Positions 8,858 through 19,970 of a DNA stretch of 64,000 bases are shown one piece after another (within the stretch, counting starts at the first letter, position 1; each line of letters begins with the position of its first letter). Made by a program: the position numbers and the translations under genes. The stretch covers positions 62,001 through 126,000 of the forward strand of contig NZ_JAPESW010000003.1 of assembly GCF_028527925.1 (NCBI RefSeq). Direction: 5' to 3'. The DNA comes from Cellulomonas fimi (GTDB lineage Bacteria; Actinomycetota; Actinomycetes; Actinomycetales; Cellulomonadaceae). A model generated the notes under the pieces. It made no database searches. It was not told where the DNA came from and was given only the letters and a program-made list of their open reading frames with translations.

Positions 8858-10161
8858 CGGCGCCTCCTGCACCGGAGTCCGGGGCGACCTCGTCCGCCTC
8901 GGTCGAGGACGTGCTGCGCGCGGTGGGGCCGCAGGTGCTCGCGGCGCTCGTCCGACGGTACGGGCAGTTCGACGCGTGCGAGGACGCCGTGCAGGAGGCG
9001 CTGCTCGCCGCCGCGACGCAGTGGCCGGTCGAGGGCGTGCCCGCCGACCCGCGGGCGTGGCTCACCACGGTCGCCCGACGACGGCTCACCGACGCGTGGC
9101 GGTCCGACTCCGCACGCCGGGTCCGGGAGGCGGCCGTCGCCCTGGACCCGGCGGCGCGGCGCACGGCACCGGGTGCCGACGAGGAGCCGCCGTCGCACGA
9201 CGACACGCTCACGCTGCTGTTCCTGTGCTGCCACCCGGCGCTCACGCCCGCGTCCCAGGTCGCGCTGACCCTGCGCGCCGTCGGCGGGCTGACGACCGCG
9301 GAGATCGCCGCCGCACACCTCGTCCCCGAGGCGACCATGGCGCAGCGGATCAGCCGCGCCAAGCGGACCGTCCGCGGCGAGCCGTTCACGTTGCCGTCGG
9401 CGGCCTCGCGGCCCGCGCGGGTGTCGGCCGTCCGCGAGGTGCTGTACCTCGTCTTCACCGAGGGGTACACCGCGTCGGGCGGGTCGGACCTCGTGCGCAT
9501 CGACCTGACGTCCGAGGCGATCCGGCTGGCGCGCCTGCTGCACGCGCTGCTGCCCGACGACGGCGAGACCACCGGCCTGCTCGCGCTCATGCTGCTCACC
9601 GACGCGCACCGCGCTGCCCGGACGGGACCGGACGGTCTCCTCGTGCCTCTCGCGGAGCAGGACCGGGCGCGCTGGGACCGGGGTCAGATCGACGAGGGCG
9701 TCGCGCTGGTGTCGGCCGCGCTCGCCGTGCACCCCGCCGGCCCCTACCTGCTCCAGGCCGCGATCGCCGCGGTGCACGCCGAGGCCCCGACCGCCGCCGA
9801 CACCGACTGGCCGCAGGTCGCCGCGCTCTACCGCCTGCTCGACCACGTCGCGCCCGGCCCGATGGTGACGCTCAACCGCGCCGTCGCGGTCGCGATGGTG
9901 TCGGGCCCGCGGGCAGGGCTCGACCTGCTCCGCCTCCTCGACGACGACCCGCGTACCGCCGACCACCACCGCCTCTGGGCGGTCCGCGCGCACCTCCTCG
10001 AGCAGGCGGGTGACCTGACCGCGGCCGTCGAGGCCTACCACCGCGCCGCCCGCCTCACGACGAGCCTCCCGGAACGCCGCTACCTCGACGCCCGCGCGTC
10101 CCGTCTCACGGCACCGCTCACCCCTCCCGACCCCGTCATGGAGCCCGGTACAGGCCTCTGA
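8854..10161 (+). CDS. ECF42-type RNA polymerase sigma factor with C-terminal TPR-like extension
   Basis: A 435-residue sigma factor. Region 2 (about residues 20-85) contains FDACEDAVQEALLAAATQWP and PRAWLTTVARRRLTDAWR; region 4 (about 125-185) contains LTLLFLCCHPALTPASQVALTLRAVGGLTTAEIAAAHLVPEATMAQRISRAK. The remaining 240 residues (VREVLYLVFTEGYTASGG onward) are the helical extension typical of ECF42, which replaces anti-sigma control and is required for activity in studied members. The start overlaps the YCII stop (GTGA). The gene order YCII-ECF42 is the family hallmark. Confidence 0.9.
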   Translation: MTAPPAPESGATSSASVEDVLRAVGPQVLAALVRRYGQFDACEDAVQEALLAAATQWPVEGVPADPRAWLTTVARRRLTDAWRSDSARRVREAAVALDPAARRTAPGADEEPPSHDDTLTLLFLCCHPALTPASQVALTLRAVGGLTTAEIAAAHLVPEATMAQRISRAKRTVRGEPFTLPSAASRPARVSAVREVLYLVFTEGYTASGGSDLVRIDLTSEAIRLARLLHALLPDDGETTGLLALMLLTDAHRAARTGPDGLLVPLAEQDRARWDRGQIDEGVALVSAALAVHPAGPYLLQAAIAAVHAEAPTAADTDWPQVAALYRLLDHVAPGPMVTLNRAVAVAMVSGPRAGLDLLRLLDDDPRTADHHRLWAVRAHLLEQAGDLTAAVEAYHRAARLTTSLPERRYLDARASRLTAPLTPPDPVMEPGTGL

Positions 10162-10202
10162 ACGGTCGCGGTGACGGGGTCGTCAGGCGATCCGGTGGGT
10201 CG

Positions 10203-11003
10203 TCAGGCGTGCGGCGAGGTGCCGTCGCGACGCCGGCGTGCGTCGACCGCCTGCTGGCCGAGCGCCGACCGGTGCAGGAGCTCGTCACGTGCGGCCGGAT
10301 CGTCCGCGAGCCGGTCGAGCACGGCGTCCAGGACCGGCACGGCGAGGCGCGGCGCGGCGTCGAGCACGCCCGACAGGACGCTCCACGCCGCGAGCGCGTC
10401 GCCGTCCGGACGCCCGTGCGCTCGGCGTCGACACAGGTCCGCGACACCGTCCAGGACGTCGTCCCCGACACCGTCGGGGTCGGTCGCCCGCCGGGCGGCG
10501 TCGGCCGTGGCCGCCGCGTCCGTCGACCAGCCGGCCTGGTGCCGGAGCACGAGCGCGTGCAGGCTCGGGTCGGCCAGGGCGGCCGCGGCGGCGAGCTCGA
10601 GCTGCCAGACGGCGCCGTCGGGTCGGGACAGTGCCGCGCGGACGTGCGGCAGCGCGCGCGGGTCCGACCGGTGGGCGAGCCCCAGCAGCGCCTCGCAGCG
10701 GGTCTCGTCGTCCGGGTCGTCGAGCCGCGCCGAGAGCGCGTCGCGGACCTCGGCCGAGTCGACGTCCTCGCGCCACTGCGTGCCGAGCGAGAAGCACGCC
10801 CAGTCGCGGACGCGCGGGTCCGGGTCCGACGTCAGGGCGATGGCGATCCCGACGAGGTCGCCGGTGGGGCGGTCCCACGCGGCGTGCTCGCACAGGTCCG
10901 ACGCGAGCCGACGTCGGACCTCGACGTCGGGGTCGGCGGCGAGGGTGCGGAGCAGACGGACGTCGGTCGCCGGCTCGTGCTCCGCCTGGTCGCTGTCGTC
11001 CAT
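10203..11003 (-). CDS. HEAT-repeat protein
   Basis: A 266-residue soluble protein built largely of helical HEAT-like repeats: VRLLRTLAADPDVEVRRRLASDLCEHA, TSDPDPRVRDWACFSLGTQW, LDDPDDETRCEALLGLAHRSDPRALPHVRAAL, and ADPSLHALVLRHQAG. These scaffolds usually mediate protein binding; no enzymatic motif is visible. ATG 11003 has only a weak upstream site; a -10-like TACGCT lies about 45 bases upstream. It is convergent with the sigma factor gene, leaving 41 bp. Confidence 0.75.
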   Translation of the reverse strand: MDDSDQAEHEPATDVRLLRTLAADPDVEVRRRLASDLCEHAAWDRPTGDLVGIAIALTSDPDPRVRDWACFSLGTQWREDVDSAEVRDALSARLDDPDDETRCEALLGLAHRSDPRALPHVRAALSRPDGAVWQLELAAAAALADPSLHALVLRHQAGWSTDAAATADAARRATDPDGVGDDVLDGVADLCRRRAHGRPDGDALAAWSVLSGVLDAAPRLAVPVLDAVLDRLADDPAARDELLHRSALGQQAVDARRRRDGTSPHA

Positions 11004-11344
11004 GACCGTCCCGTCTCGACCCCGCGGACCGCCCGCGACTGCGCCGAGCGTAGGGCGCCGCGCCGCGCCCAGTCCCGGGACCCACGACGTCGGTCCCTGA
11101 CGGCGCCCGGTCGCCGAGCACAACGTCACGCGCGTCCGAGCCGTCTCGTGCGCGCGCGATGGTGTGCTCGGCGTGGGGAGCGACGAGCCGAGCGTGCGAG
11201 GAGCACCGCTCCGTCCCGGGGTGTCGCGACCGGAGGGACGCGACCGCCCACAGTGCTCCCGGGACGGAGCGGTGGATCGGGGCGACCGGCGTGGATCGGC
11301 ACGGTCGCGGGTCGGGCCCGACGCGTGGTCGGGCGGGTGGCGGC
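11004..11344. other. intergenic region, 341 bp
   Basis: Lies between the HEAT-repeat gene and the end of the ABC importer operon, both on the minus strand. It holds a long inverted repeat (11204-11274) that probably ends the importer operon and, nearer 11045-11050, a TACGCT that could be the -10 of the HEAT gene. No ORF with credible coding features is seen. Confidence 0.5.
11204..11274 (-). terminator. long inverted repeat, probable terminator of the importer operon
   Basis: Perfect 17-bp arms, CACCGCTCCGTCCCGGG at 11204-11220 and its complement at 11258-11274, separated by 37 bases. It lies about 70 bp after the last gene of the GH3/ABC operon (stop at 11345). The large loop is atypical for an intrinsic terminator, so an alternative role (protein site or remnant of a mobile repeat) cannot be excluded. 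Confidence 0.4.
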
Positions 11345-12429
<1,085 letters not shown>

Positions 12430-12433
<4 letters not shown>

Positions 12434-13425
12434 GACCGATCCTCCTTGGCCTCGTGCACGACCGGCGTGAAGCCGATGCGCGGGCGGATGCCGCGCTTGC
12501 GCAGCGTGCGGGCGTGCAGGCCCGTCGAGCGCAGGCGCGGGTTGACGAACTCGTCGATGCCGAAGTTGATGAGCGTGAGGGCCATCCCGAGCAGGGCGAT
12601 GCACAGACCCGCGGGCACGAACCACCACCACGCGCCGCGCTGGAGCGCGAGGTTGCCCTGCGCCCAGAACAGGATGGTCCCCCAGTTCCACTCGGACACC
12701 GACGTGACGCCGATGAACGCGAGCGTGATCTGGGACAGGACGGCGAAGGTCACGGTGCCGACGAACCCGGCGGCGATGATCGCGGTGAGGTTCGGCAGGA
12801 TCTCCGCGAGCACGATGCGCCAGGTCCGCTCGCCGTTGGCGCGGGCCGCCTCGACGAAGTCGCGCTTGCGCAGGGACAGCGTCTGGGCGCGCAGGACGCG
12901 CGCGCCCCACGCCCAGCCGGTGACCGCGATGACCGCGGCGACGGTGAGCCCGCCCGCCGACGGGAGCTGGCCCGCGATGAGGATGATGAGGGGCAGCTGC
13001 GGGATGACCAGGAAGATGTTCGACAGCGCGGACAGCGTCTCGTCGCCCGCTCCCCCGACGAACCCGGCGGTGACGCCGATCAAGACGCCGATCACCGTCG
13101 CGAGCACGCCCGCGACGAGCCCGACGACGAGGACGCCGCGGGTCCCGACGAGCACCTGCGACAGGATGTCCTGCCCGAGGTGCGTCGTGCCGAACCAGTG
13201 CGCACCCGACGGCGGCTGCAGGATGTCCGGGCTCACGGCGCTCGGGTCGTAGGGCGCGATCCACTCCCCGACGACGGCGAGCACCGCGAAGAACCCGAGG
13301 ATCGCGAGGCCGGTGATCGCCTTGCCGTTGCGCAGGAACAGGAGCTTGCGCTTGCCCGCGACGGGTGCCGTCGCGTCGGTCGCGACGTCCTCGGTGTCGG
13401 TGAGGACGGATGTCTCGACGGCCAT
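12430..13425 (-). CDS. ABC transporter permease (DppC/OppC type)
   Basis: Second membrane subunit of the importer, 331 residues. A cytoplasmic N-terminus is followed by a first membrane segment (AITGLAILGFFAVLAVVGEW), the periplasmic motif HWFGTTHLGQDILSQVLVGTR typical of DppC proteins, and five more segments. The EAA loop reads DFVEAARANGERTWRIVLAEILPNL. Only one base separates it from the upstream permease stop; its own stop overlaps the next ATPase gene. Confidence 0.92.
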
Positions 13426-13426
13426 G

Positions 13427-14407
13427 TCAGCCCTCCTGCCGGGTGCGCGGGTCGAGCGCGGCGTAGACGAAGTCCGCGACGATGTTCGCGACCAGCACGG
13501 ACAGGGTGATCACGAGGAAGCAGCCCTGCATGAGCGTGTAGTCGTGGTTGGTCGTCGCGTTGTAGAGCAGGAAGCCGATGCCCGGGTAGGAGAAGACCAT
13601 CTCCATGATGAGCGTCCCGCCGACGATGAAGCCGAGGGACAGGGCGAACGACGAGATCTGCGGCAGGATCGCGTTCCGCGCGGCGTACCCGAAGACGACG
13701 GCCCGCTCCGACAGGCCCTTGGCCTGCGCGACCGTCACGTAGTCCTCCGACGAGACCGTCACCATCATGTTGCGCATGCCGAGGATCCAGCCGGCGATCG
13801 ACGAGACGACGATCGTCAGGGCGGGCAGCGTCCCGTAGTAGAGGACGGACCCGATGAACTCGGGGGTGAACGCGGGCACCATCGACCGGTCGTAGGCGCC
13901 CGACGACGGGAACCAGCCGAGGTTCACCGAGAAGATCGCGATGACGACGAGCCCGAGCCAGAAGTACGGGACGGCGGAGAAGAACGTCGAGATCGGCAGC
14001 AGCGAGTCGGCCCACGTGCCGCGCCGCCAGCCGATGCCCGTGCCGAGCAGCGTCCCGACGACGAACGCGATGACCGTCGCGACGCCCACGAGACCGACCG
14101 TCCAGGGCAGCGTCTGCCGGATCATCTCCGCGACGGGCGTCGGGTAGTACGTGAACGAGACGCCGAGGTTCCCGTGCAGCAGCAGGTTCCAGTAGTCGAG
14201 GTACTGCTGCCAGATCGACTTCTGCTCGTCGAGGCCGAAGAGCGTGCGGATCGCGGCCTCCGCCGAGGAGTCCAGGCGGCCCTGGCTCTTGGCCATGATC
14301 GCCTTGACCGGGTCGCCGGGCATGAGCCGCGGGATGATGAAGTTGATGGTCACCGCGGCCCAGGCGGTGACGACGTAGAAGATGCCGCGGCGGACGAAGA
14401 ACCTCAC
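13427..14407 (-). CDS. ABC transporter permease (DppB/OppB type)
   Basis: First membrane subunit, 326 residues. It has the DppB-type start [34 protein letters not shown], six predicted membrane helices and the EAA motif [36 protein letters not shown] 14407 overlaps the stop of the ATPase gene upstream (GTGA), so the N-terminal extension seen in the open frame is not coding. The substrate is inferred from the operon: a glucoside or cello-oligosaccharide rather than a peptide. Confidence 0.92.
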   Translation of the reverse strand: MRFFVRRGIFYVVTAWAAVTINFIIPRLMPGDPVKAIMAKSQGRLDSSAEAAIRTLFGLDEQKSIWQQYLDYWNLLLHGNLGVSFTYYPTPVAEMIRQTLPWTVGLVGVATVIAFVVGTLLGTGIGWRRGTWADSLLPISTFFSAVPYFWLGLVVIAIFSVNLGWFPSSGAYDRSMVPAFTPEFIGSVLYYGTLPALTIVVSSIAGWILGMRNMMVTVSSEDYVTVAQAKGLSERAVVFGYAARNAILPQISSFALSLGFIVGGTLIMEMVFSYPGIGFLLYNATTNHDYTLMQGCFLVITLSVLVANIVADFVYAALDPRTRQEG

Positions 14408-15558
14408 CGCTCGCCCTCCTTGGTCTCGACGGTGATGGTCTCGACGGCCGCCTCGTCGTCCGACGCGTGCAGCAGGTCGACGTCGATCGTCGGCCGCTCC
14501 CCGTACGCGTCGAGCACGTCGCCGAGCCGCGGCCGGTCGGGCCTGTCGGAGTAGCCCCAGCACGCGGCCTCGCGCTCCTCGCCGACGGCGAGCAGCGGCG
14601 GGACCTCGGCACGGCACAGGTCGACGGCGAACGGGCAGCGCGGGTTGAACCGGCACCCGGACGGCGGCCGGACCAGCGAGGGCGCCTCGCCGCGGGCACC
14701 GCGGGCGCGCGCGTCGAGGTCGTCGGGGTCGGGCGCGGACCGCACGAGCAGCTGCGTGTACGGGTGCTTCGGGTCCTGCGTCACCGACTCGGAGTCGCCG
14801 GTCTCGACGATGCGCCCGGCGTACATGACCATCGTCCGGTCGGCGAAGTACCGGGCCGACGCGATGTCGTGCGTGATGTAGAGGATCGCGATCTGCAGCC
14901 GGTCGCGCAGGTCGCGCAGCAGGTTGAGGATGCCGAGGCGGATCGACACGTCGAGCATCGAGATCGGCTCATCGGCCAGCAGCACCTCGGGATCCGCGGC
15001 GAGCGCGCGGGCGATCGCGACGCGCTGCCGCTGCCCGCCGGACAGCTCGTGCGGGAACTTGTCGACGTACCGCTCGACGGGCGTGAGCTGCACGCGCTCG
15101 AGCAGCGTCGTCAGCGCGTCCTCGAGGTCCGCGCCGCGCAGCCGGCCCTGGTGGATCCGGACGCTGCGGGTCAGCGTGTAGCGCACCGTGTGCACGGGGT
15201 TCAGCGACCCGAACGGGTCCTGGAAGATCATCTGGACGCGCCGCACGTAGCGGCGGAACGCCCGGCGGTTGCGCGCCGTCGCGTCCTGGCCGTGCAGCAG
15301 GATCTGCCCGCTCGTCGCGGGCGTGAGCTGCGACAGCAGGCGCGCGATCGTCGACTTGCCCGAGCCCGACTCACCGACGAGCGCGACGACACGGCCGCGG
15401 TGCAGCGCGAGGTTCACGTCGTCGACCGCGTGCACGAGCGCGCGGCGCCGGAACGAGCCGGTCACGAAGTGCTTGCGCAGGTCGACGGCCTGCAGGACGG
15501 GGGTGTCGGGGGCGGCTGGGTCCGCCGGACGGGTGTCCGGCGACAGCGGGAGGGTCAT
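14404..15558 (-). CDS. ABC transporter ATP-binding protein (DppF/OppF type)
   Basis: The partner ATPase, 384 residues. Walker [17 protein letters not shown]-loop [14 protein letters not shown], signature [16 protein letters not shown], Walker [13 protein letters not shown] and ITHDIAS are present, with the C-terminal [10 protein letters not shown]...C...C cluster. About 40 acidic residues extend past the usual end ([17 protein letters not shown]). The 88-bp gap to the binding-protein gene upstream holds a strong GC hairpin that may reduce expression of this and later genes relative to the binding protein. Confidence 0.92.
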   Translation of the reverse strand: MTLPLSPDTRPADPAAPDTPVLQAVDLRKHFVTGSFRRRALVHAVDDVNLALHRGRVVALVGESGSGKSTIARLLSQLTPATSGQILLHGQDATARNRRAFRRYVRRVQMIFQDPFGSLNPVHTVRYTLTRSVRIHQGRLRGADLEDALTTLLERVQLTPVERYVDKFPHELSGGQRQRVAIARALAADPEVLLADEPISMLDVSIRLGILNLLRDLRDRLQIAILYITHDIASARYFADRTMVMYAGRIVETGDSESVTQDPKHPYTQLLVRSAPDPDDLDARARGARGEAPSLVRPPSGCRFNPRCPFAVDLCRAEVPPLLAVGEEREAACWGYSDRPDRPRLGDVLDAYGERPTIDVDLLHASDDEAAVETITVETKEGER

Positions 15559-15600
15559 CAGCGCTCACCTGTCGGCTGGTGGAAGGTCGACGAGGGGTGG

Positions 15601-15636
15601 CCCCGGGGCGACGGCGTGGAGTCCGCCGCCCCGGGG
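15601..15636 (-). terminator. intercistronic hairpin between binding protein and ATPase genes
   Basis: Perfect 10-bp arms, CCCCGGGGCG at 15601-15610 and CGCCCCGGGG at 15627-15636, with a 16-base loop. It starts about 10 bases after the binding-protein stop. Such hairpins commonly attenuate transcription or protect the upstream message, so that binding protein is made in excess over membrane subunits. Confidence 0.5.
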
Positions 15637-15646
15637 GCCGGGTCGG

Positions 15647-17326
15647 TCAGTCCTGCGTCGGCTCCAGGTTCATGACGATCCGCGCCGCCTGCGGACCCGT
15701 CGGCTGCGGGTTCGCGTACAGGTCGTCGGCCGTCGGGAAGCCGGTGTAGTTCTTCGTCGAGTACTGCGCGACGGCCGGGCGCGACCAGATGACCAGGCCG
15801 GGCACGTCCTCGACGTACGCCTTCTGGATCGTCTCGATCGCGGTCTGCCGCGCGGCGTCGTCGGACGCGCCCTTGAAGTCGGCGAGGGCCTGCGTCACGG
15901 CGTCGTTCTTGTACCGGCCGAAGTTCCACGTCGCCGTCTCGCCGAGCGGCACGTACGAGTTGCCGTCCATGAGGTTGGCGTACATGTTCCACGGGGTCGC
16001 GCCGCCGTCGGTCCAGTGCAGCGTCGCCTGGAAGTTGCCGAACGGGATGATGTCGTTGAACCAGGCGTCCTGGTTCGCGGCGTTCACCGTCGCGTCGACG
16101 CCGAGCTCGGCCGCGCTCGTCTTGATGAGGTCGAGCGCCGTCAGGTAGTCGTTCCAGCCGGCCGGGTTGACCAGCTCGAACGTCACGACCTCGCCGTCCG
16201 GGTCGACGAGCTTGTCCGACCCGTTCCACGTATAGCCGGCGTCCGTGAGGATCTGCTTCGCCTCGTCGACGTCGACCTTCAGCTCCTCGCCCTTGAGGTC
16301 GGGCGCGAGGTACTGCTCGCCCGACGGCATCGGCATGCCGGTCACCGAGTCGATGACGGGCCACACGCCCGAGCCCGCGAGCTCGGAGATCTGCGCCCGG
16401 TCGACGACCAGGTTGAGCGCCTTGCGGAACGCGACGTCGTTGAACGGCTTCGTCTCGTTGTTGAGGAACAGGATGTCGGAGCCGAATCCGCCGCCCGCGA
16501 CCTGGTGGTTGTGGTCGGGGTCCTTCGCGATGAAAACGTCCTCGTAGTCCGCGATGAACGTCCAGCCCCACTGTGCCTCACCCGTCGTGAGGGCCGTCGT
16601 GAGCGCGTTGTTGTCGTTGTAGGACGAGTACTGCAGCTTCGCGACCTTCGGCTCGCCGCCCCAGTAGTCGGGGTTCGGCACGAGCGTCGCGGCCTGCGGC
16701 GTCCAGGTGTCGAGCAGGTACGGGCCCGTGCCGACGGGCTCGGTGTCCGTGAACGTCGTCGGGTCCTCGTCCTTCCAGATGTGCTCGGGGACGATCACCT
16801 GCTGGAGCAGCTTGACCTGGTTGACGTACTGCGACTCGGTGAACGTGATCGTCACCTTGCCGTCGGCGTTCTCGACCTTCTCGATCTGGTCGGGGAAGTT
16901 GTTGTTGATCGCCGGGTAGTCGATGAGCAGCTGCAGCGTGAACGCGACGTCGTCCGCCGTGAACTCCTCGCCGTCCGACCACTTCACGCCGTCGCGCGGG
17001 GTGATCGTCGCGGCCGTGTAGTCGTCGTTCCACTCGACCGACTCCGCGAGCCACGGCTCGGGGTCCTCGAGCGGGTTCACGTCGTTGACCTGCATGAGCG
17101 ACTCGTAGATCACCCAGGCGTAGCCGAGCGACTTCGCCGCCGAGCCCGTCGGGATCAGCGGGCTCTGGTTCTCGTTCTGCGGGCCGTTCGGCATGCCGAC
17201 CGTCAGGACGGCACCGTCACCGCCGGTGCTGTCGTCCGACGTGCCGCCGCCGCCCGAGCAGGCGGTGGCGAGCAGCGCGACGGTCGCGACACCGGCCACC
17301 ATCGTTGCGAGCTTGCGCGTTCTCAC
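15647..17326 (-). CDS. ABC transporter substrate-binding lipoprotein (family 5)
   Basis: Extracellular lipid-anchored solute receptor of the DppA/OppA family, 559 residues. The signal peptide MRTRKLATMVAGVATVALLATACSG has lipobox LATAC, followed by a Gly/Ser/Asp-rich linker. Family features include EPWLAESVEWNDDYTAATITPRDGVKWSDGEEFTADDV and PVGTGPYLLDTW. GTG 17326 follows AAGGAGG. Family-5 proteins bind peptides but also oligosaccharides in cellulolytic bacteria; location directly behind a GH3 glucosidase suggests a beta-glucan oligosaccharide ligand (inference). Confidence 0.92.
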   Translation of the reverse strand: MRTRKLATMVAGVATVALLATACSGGGGTSDDSTGGDGAVLTVGMPNGPQNENQSPLIPTGSAAKSLGYAWVIYESLMQVNDVNPLEDPEPWLAESVEWNDDYTAATITPRDGVKWSDGEEFTADDVAFTLQLLIDYPAINNNFPDQIEKVENADGKVTITFTESQYVNQVKLLQQVIVPEHIWKDEDPTTFTDTEPVGTGPYLLDTWTPQAATLVPNPDYWGGEPKVAKLQYSSYNDNNALTTALTTGEAQWGWTFIADYEDVFIAKDPDHNHQVAGGGFGSDILFLNNETKPFNDVAFRKALNLVVDRAQISELAGSGVWPVIDSVTGMPMPSGEQYLAPDLKGEELKVDVDEAKQILTDAGYTWNGSDKLVDPDGEVVTFELVNPAGWNDYLTALDLIKTSAAELGVDATVNAANQDAWFNDIIPFGNFQATLHWTDGGATPWNMYANLMDGNSYVPLGETATWNFGRYKNDAVTQALADFKGASDDAARQTAIETIQKAYVEDVPGLVIWSRPAVAQYSTKNYTGFPTADDLYANPQPTGPQAARIVMNLEPTQD

Positions 17327-17383
17327 GAGTGCCTCCTTGCACTGACTGCTGGTTGTGGGGTCCTGCGGTGCTGCGCTGTGGGA

Positions 17384-19915
17384 TCAGGGGGCGGCCGACG
17401 ACGGGATGTCGACGTCGACCGTGAGGCGCAGGTCGCCCGAGGAGCGACCGACGCGGAGCGTGTACGTCCCGGCGGGGGTGACCCAGCCGTGGCCTGCGGT
17501 GTCCCAGGTGCGCAGCGCGTCGGCGCGCACGTGCACCCGGGCGGTCGTGCGCTCGCCGGGGGCGGCGTGCACGACGGTGAAGCCGCCGAGCCAGCGGACC
17601 GGGCGGTCCGGGCTGGCGGTGGCGGAGGTCTGGTCGGTGGCCCCGGTCGGGGGCTCGACGTAGACCTGGACGACCTCGCGCCCGGCGCGGGGTCCGGTGT
17701 TGACGACGGTGACGTCGAGGTCGAGGCCGCCGTCCGCCGAGGTGCCGGCGAGCAGGGCCGACTCGTGCTCCCACGTGGTCCACCCGAGCCCGTGCCCGAA
17801 GGGCGCCGCGGGCGTCCGGCCGAGCCGCAGCCACGACCGGTACCCGACGTGCACGCCTTCGTGGTACTCGACCACGCCACCGACGGGGACCGCGTCGGGC
17901 ACGGGCACGTCGTCCTCGTGCGCGGGCAGCGTCCACGGCAGACGTCCCGACGGCTCGGTCACGCCGGTCAGCACGTCCGCGAGCGCCTCGGGCCACTCCT
18001 GCCCGCCGAGCCACGCCCACACGACGCACGGCACCTCGTCGAGCCACGGCAGCAGCACCGGTGCACCGGCGTTGACCACGACGACCGTGCGCGGGTTGGC
18101 GGCGAGCACGGCCTTGACGAGCTGGTCCTGCGTGCCGGGCAGCGCGAGGCTCGTGCGGTCGTACCCCTCGGACTCGATCTCCTCGTTGGTGCCGACGACG
18201 ACGACCGCGAGGTCCGCGGCCTCGGCGGCAGCGACGGCGTCGGCGAGCAGCTCGTCGGGCGACGTGCCGGGCACGCGGTGCACGAGCTCGGCGCGCGCGA
18301 ACGACGCGTACCCGACGGGGTGCACGGCCTGCACGTGCGCGTCCACCTCGACGGTCGTCGGCTCGGTCACGTCGAGGACGAGCGTCGCGGGGACGGGCTG
18401 GTTGACCGACGAGTCGAGGATGACCTCGGCACCGACGACCTGGTCGCCGGTCGAGACGACCTGCCCGCCGATCGCGATGAGGTGCCGTCCGACGGTCCCG
18501 ACGCCGACCTCGTGCCGGCCGGGCTCGTCGAGCCGGACCGTGGTGCGCAGGCGGACGGTCACGGCGTCGTCGCGGACGTCGCGCAGCCAGCCGCCCCACG
18601 TCGTGGTGGTGTGCGCGTCGAGGAGGGTCCCGTCGGCGTCGAGCAGCTCGACGAGCACGCCGGCGTCGCCCCCGGGCGTCGTGCAGCGGCCCGCGAGGTC
18701 GAGCTGCGGCGGCAGCAGGCGGGACACGGCACCGGGGTGCACGTCGACGTGCGCACCGGCGAAGGCGCTGGTGAGGGCGTCGCGCGGGGTCGACGAGCGC
18801 TCCGGCCGGACGTACGCGGAGCCCCCTCCCTGCACGAACGGGCTCACGGCGTTCGGGCCGAGCAGCGCGATGCGGCGGACGTCGTCGGCGGCGAGCGGGA
18901 GGGCGTACTCCTCGTCGCGGAGCACGACCATCGAGCGGCCGACGAGCCGGCGCAGCGTGCCGCGCACGTCGACGTCGGCGACCTCGTCGCGGCGCTCGCC
19001 CGCGGCGTCGACCCCGTCGAGCGCGCCCACCCGCTGCGCGAGGCGCAGGATCCGCAGCACCTTGTCGTCGAGCACGGCCTCGCTGACCCGGCGCGCGCGG
19101 ACCGCGTCGAGCAGCCCGTCGCCCCACGGCCCGTCGGGGCCGGGCATCTGCAGGTCGAGCCCGCCGTACGCGGCCTTCTCGACGGTGTTGGTCGCGACCC
19201 AGTCGGACACGACGACCCCGTCGAAGCCCCACTCGTCCTTGAGCACGCCGGTGAGCAGCGGTCGGTGCTCGAGGACGGGCGCGGCGGTGGTGCCGTCGTC
19301 GACGCCGGAGTACGCGCCCATGACGGACCACGCGCGCGCCTCGCGGACCAGCCGCTCGAAGGGTGCGAGGTAGACCTCGCGCAGCGTGCGCTCGTCGACG
19401 CGGGACAGGTAGGTGGTGCGCTCGGTCTCGGAGTCGTTCGCGACGAAGTGCTTGACGCACATGCCGACGCCGCGGTCCTGCGCGCTGCGCACGACGTGCA
19501 CGGCGATCTCGCCGGTGAGGACGGGGTCCTCGGAGTAGCACTCGAAGTGCCGGCCGCCGACGGGCGTGCGCTGGAGGTTCACCTGCGGGGCGAGGACGAC
19601 GTCGACGCCGTGCCGGCGCGCCTCGGCGGCGAACAGCGTGCCGACCTCGTCGGCGAGGTCGACGTCCCACGTCGCGGCGAGCGCGCTCGGGGCGGGGAAC
19701 GACGCGGCCGTCTCGGTGGGGTCGTCGCTCACGCCACGCACGCCGGCGGGGCCGTCGGAGACGTGCATCGCGCGCAGGCCGATGCGCTCGATCGGGGTCG
19801 TGGACCACAGGCCCGCCCCGACGACCAGACGCACCTTCTCCTCGGTCGTGAGCTGCCGCAGCAGCCCGTCGAGGTGGGCGTCGGGCCGGGTGGCCGCGGT
19901 GGTGTCGGTCGACAC
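17384..19915 (-). CDS. glycoside hydrolase family 3, beta-glucosidase-like
   Basis: An 843-residue GH3 enzyme without a signal peptide, so probably acting on imported oligosaccharides. The (beta/alpha)8 domain includes LRAMHVSDGPAGVRG, KHFVANDSETERT and the nucleophile region FDGVVVSDWVATN (Asp238). The second domain carries a probable acid/base Glu in GTNEEIESEGYDRTSLALPGTQ (about residue 583). An insert around 405-545 (TTPGGDAGVLVELLDADGTLL...) resembles a PA14 domain, and the C-terminus is fibronectin-III-like. GTG 19915 has GGAGAG upstream; earlier in-frame ATG 19969 would lie next to the operator. First gene of the importer operon. Confidence 0.92.
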   Translation of the reverse strand: MSTDTTAATRPDAHLDGLLRQLTTEEKVRLVVGAGLWSTTPIERIGLRAMHVSDGPAGVRGVSDDPTETAASFPAPSALAATWDVDLADEVGTLFAAEARRHGVDVVLAPQVNLQRTPVGGRHFECYSEDPVLTGEIAVHVVRSAQDRGVGMCVKHFVANDSETERTTYLSRVDERTLREVYLAPFERLVREARAWSVMGAYSGVDDGTTAAPVLEHRPLLTGVLKDEWGFDGVVVSDWVATNTVEKAAYGGLDLQMPGPDGPWGDGLLDAVRARRVSEAVLDDKVLRILRLAQRVGALDGVDAAGERRDEVADVDVRGTLRRLVGRSMVVLRDEEYALPLAADDVRRIALLGPNAVSPFVQGGGSAYVRPERSSTPRDALTSAFAGAHVDVHPGAVSRLLPPQLDLAGRCTTPGGDAGVLVELLDADGTLLDAHTTTTWGGWLRDVRDDAVTVRLRTTVRLDEPGRHEVGVGTVGRHLIAIGGQVVSTGDQVVGAEVILDSSVNQPVPATLVLDVTEPTTVEVDAHVQAVHPVGYASFARAELVHRVPGTSPDELLADAVAAAEAADLAVVVVGTNEEIESEGYDRTSLALPGTQDQLVKAVLAANPRTVVVVNAGAPVLLPWLDEVPCVVWAWLGGQEWPEALADVLTGVTEPSGRLPWTLPAHEDDVPVPDAVPVGGVVEYHEGVHVGYRSWLRLGRTPAAPFGHGLGWTTWEHESALLAGTSADGGLDLDVTVVNTGPRAGREVVQVYVEPPTGATDQTSATASPDRPVRWLGGFTVVHAAPGERTTARVHVRADALRTWDTAGHGWVTPAGTYTLRVGRSSGDLRLTVDVDIPSSAAP

Positions 19916-19970
19916 GGGATGTTCTCTCCGTCCGGACGTCGTCGTTGCCGTCGATGCGCAGTCAAGCACA

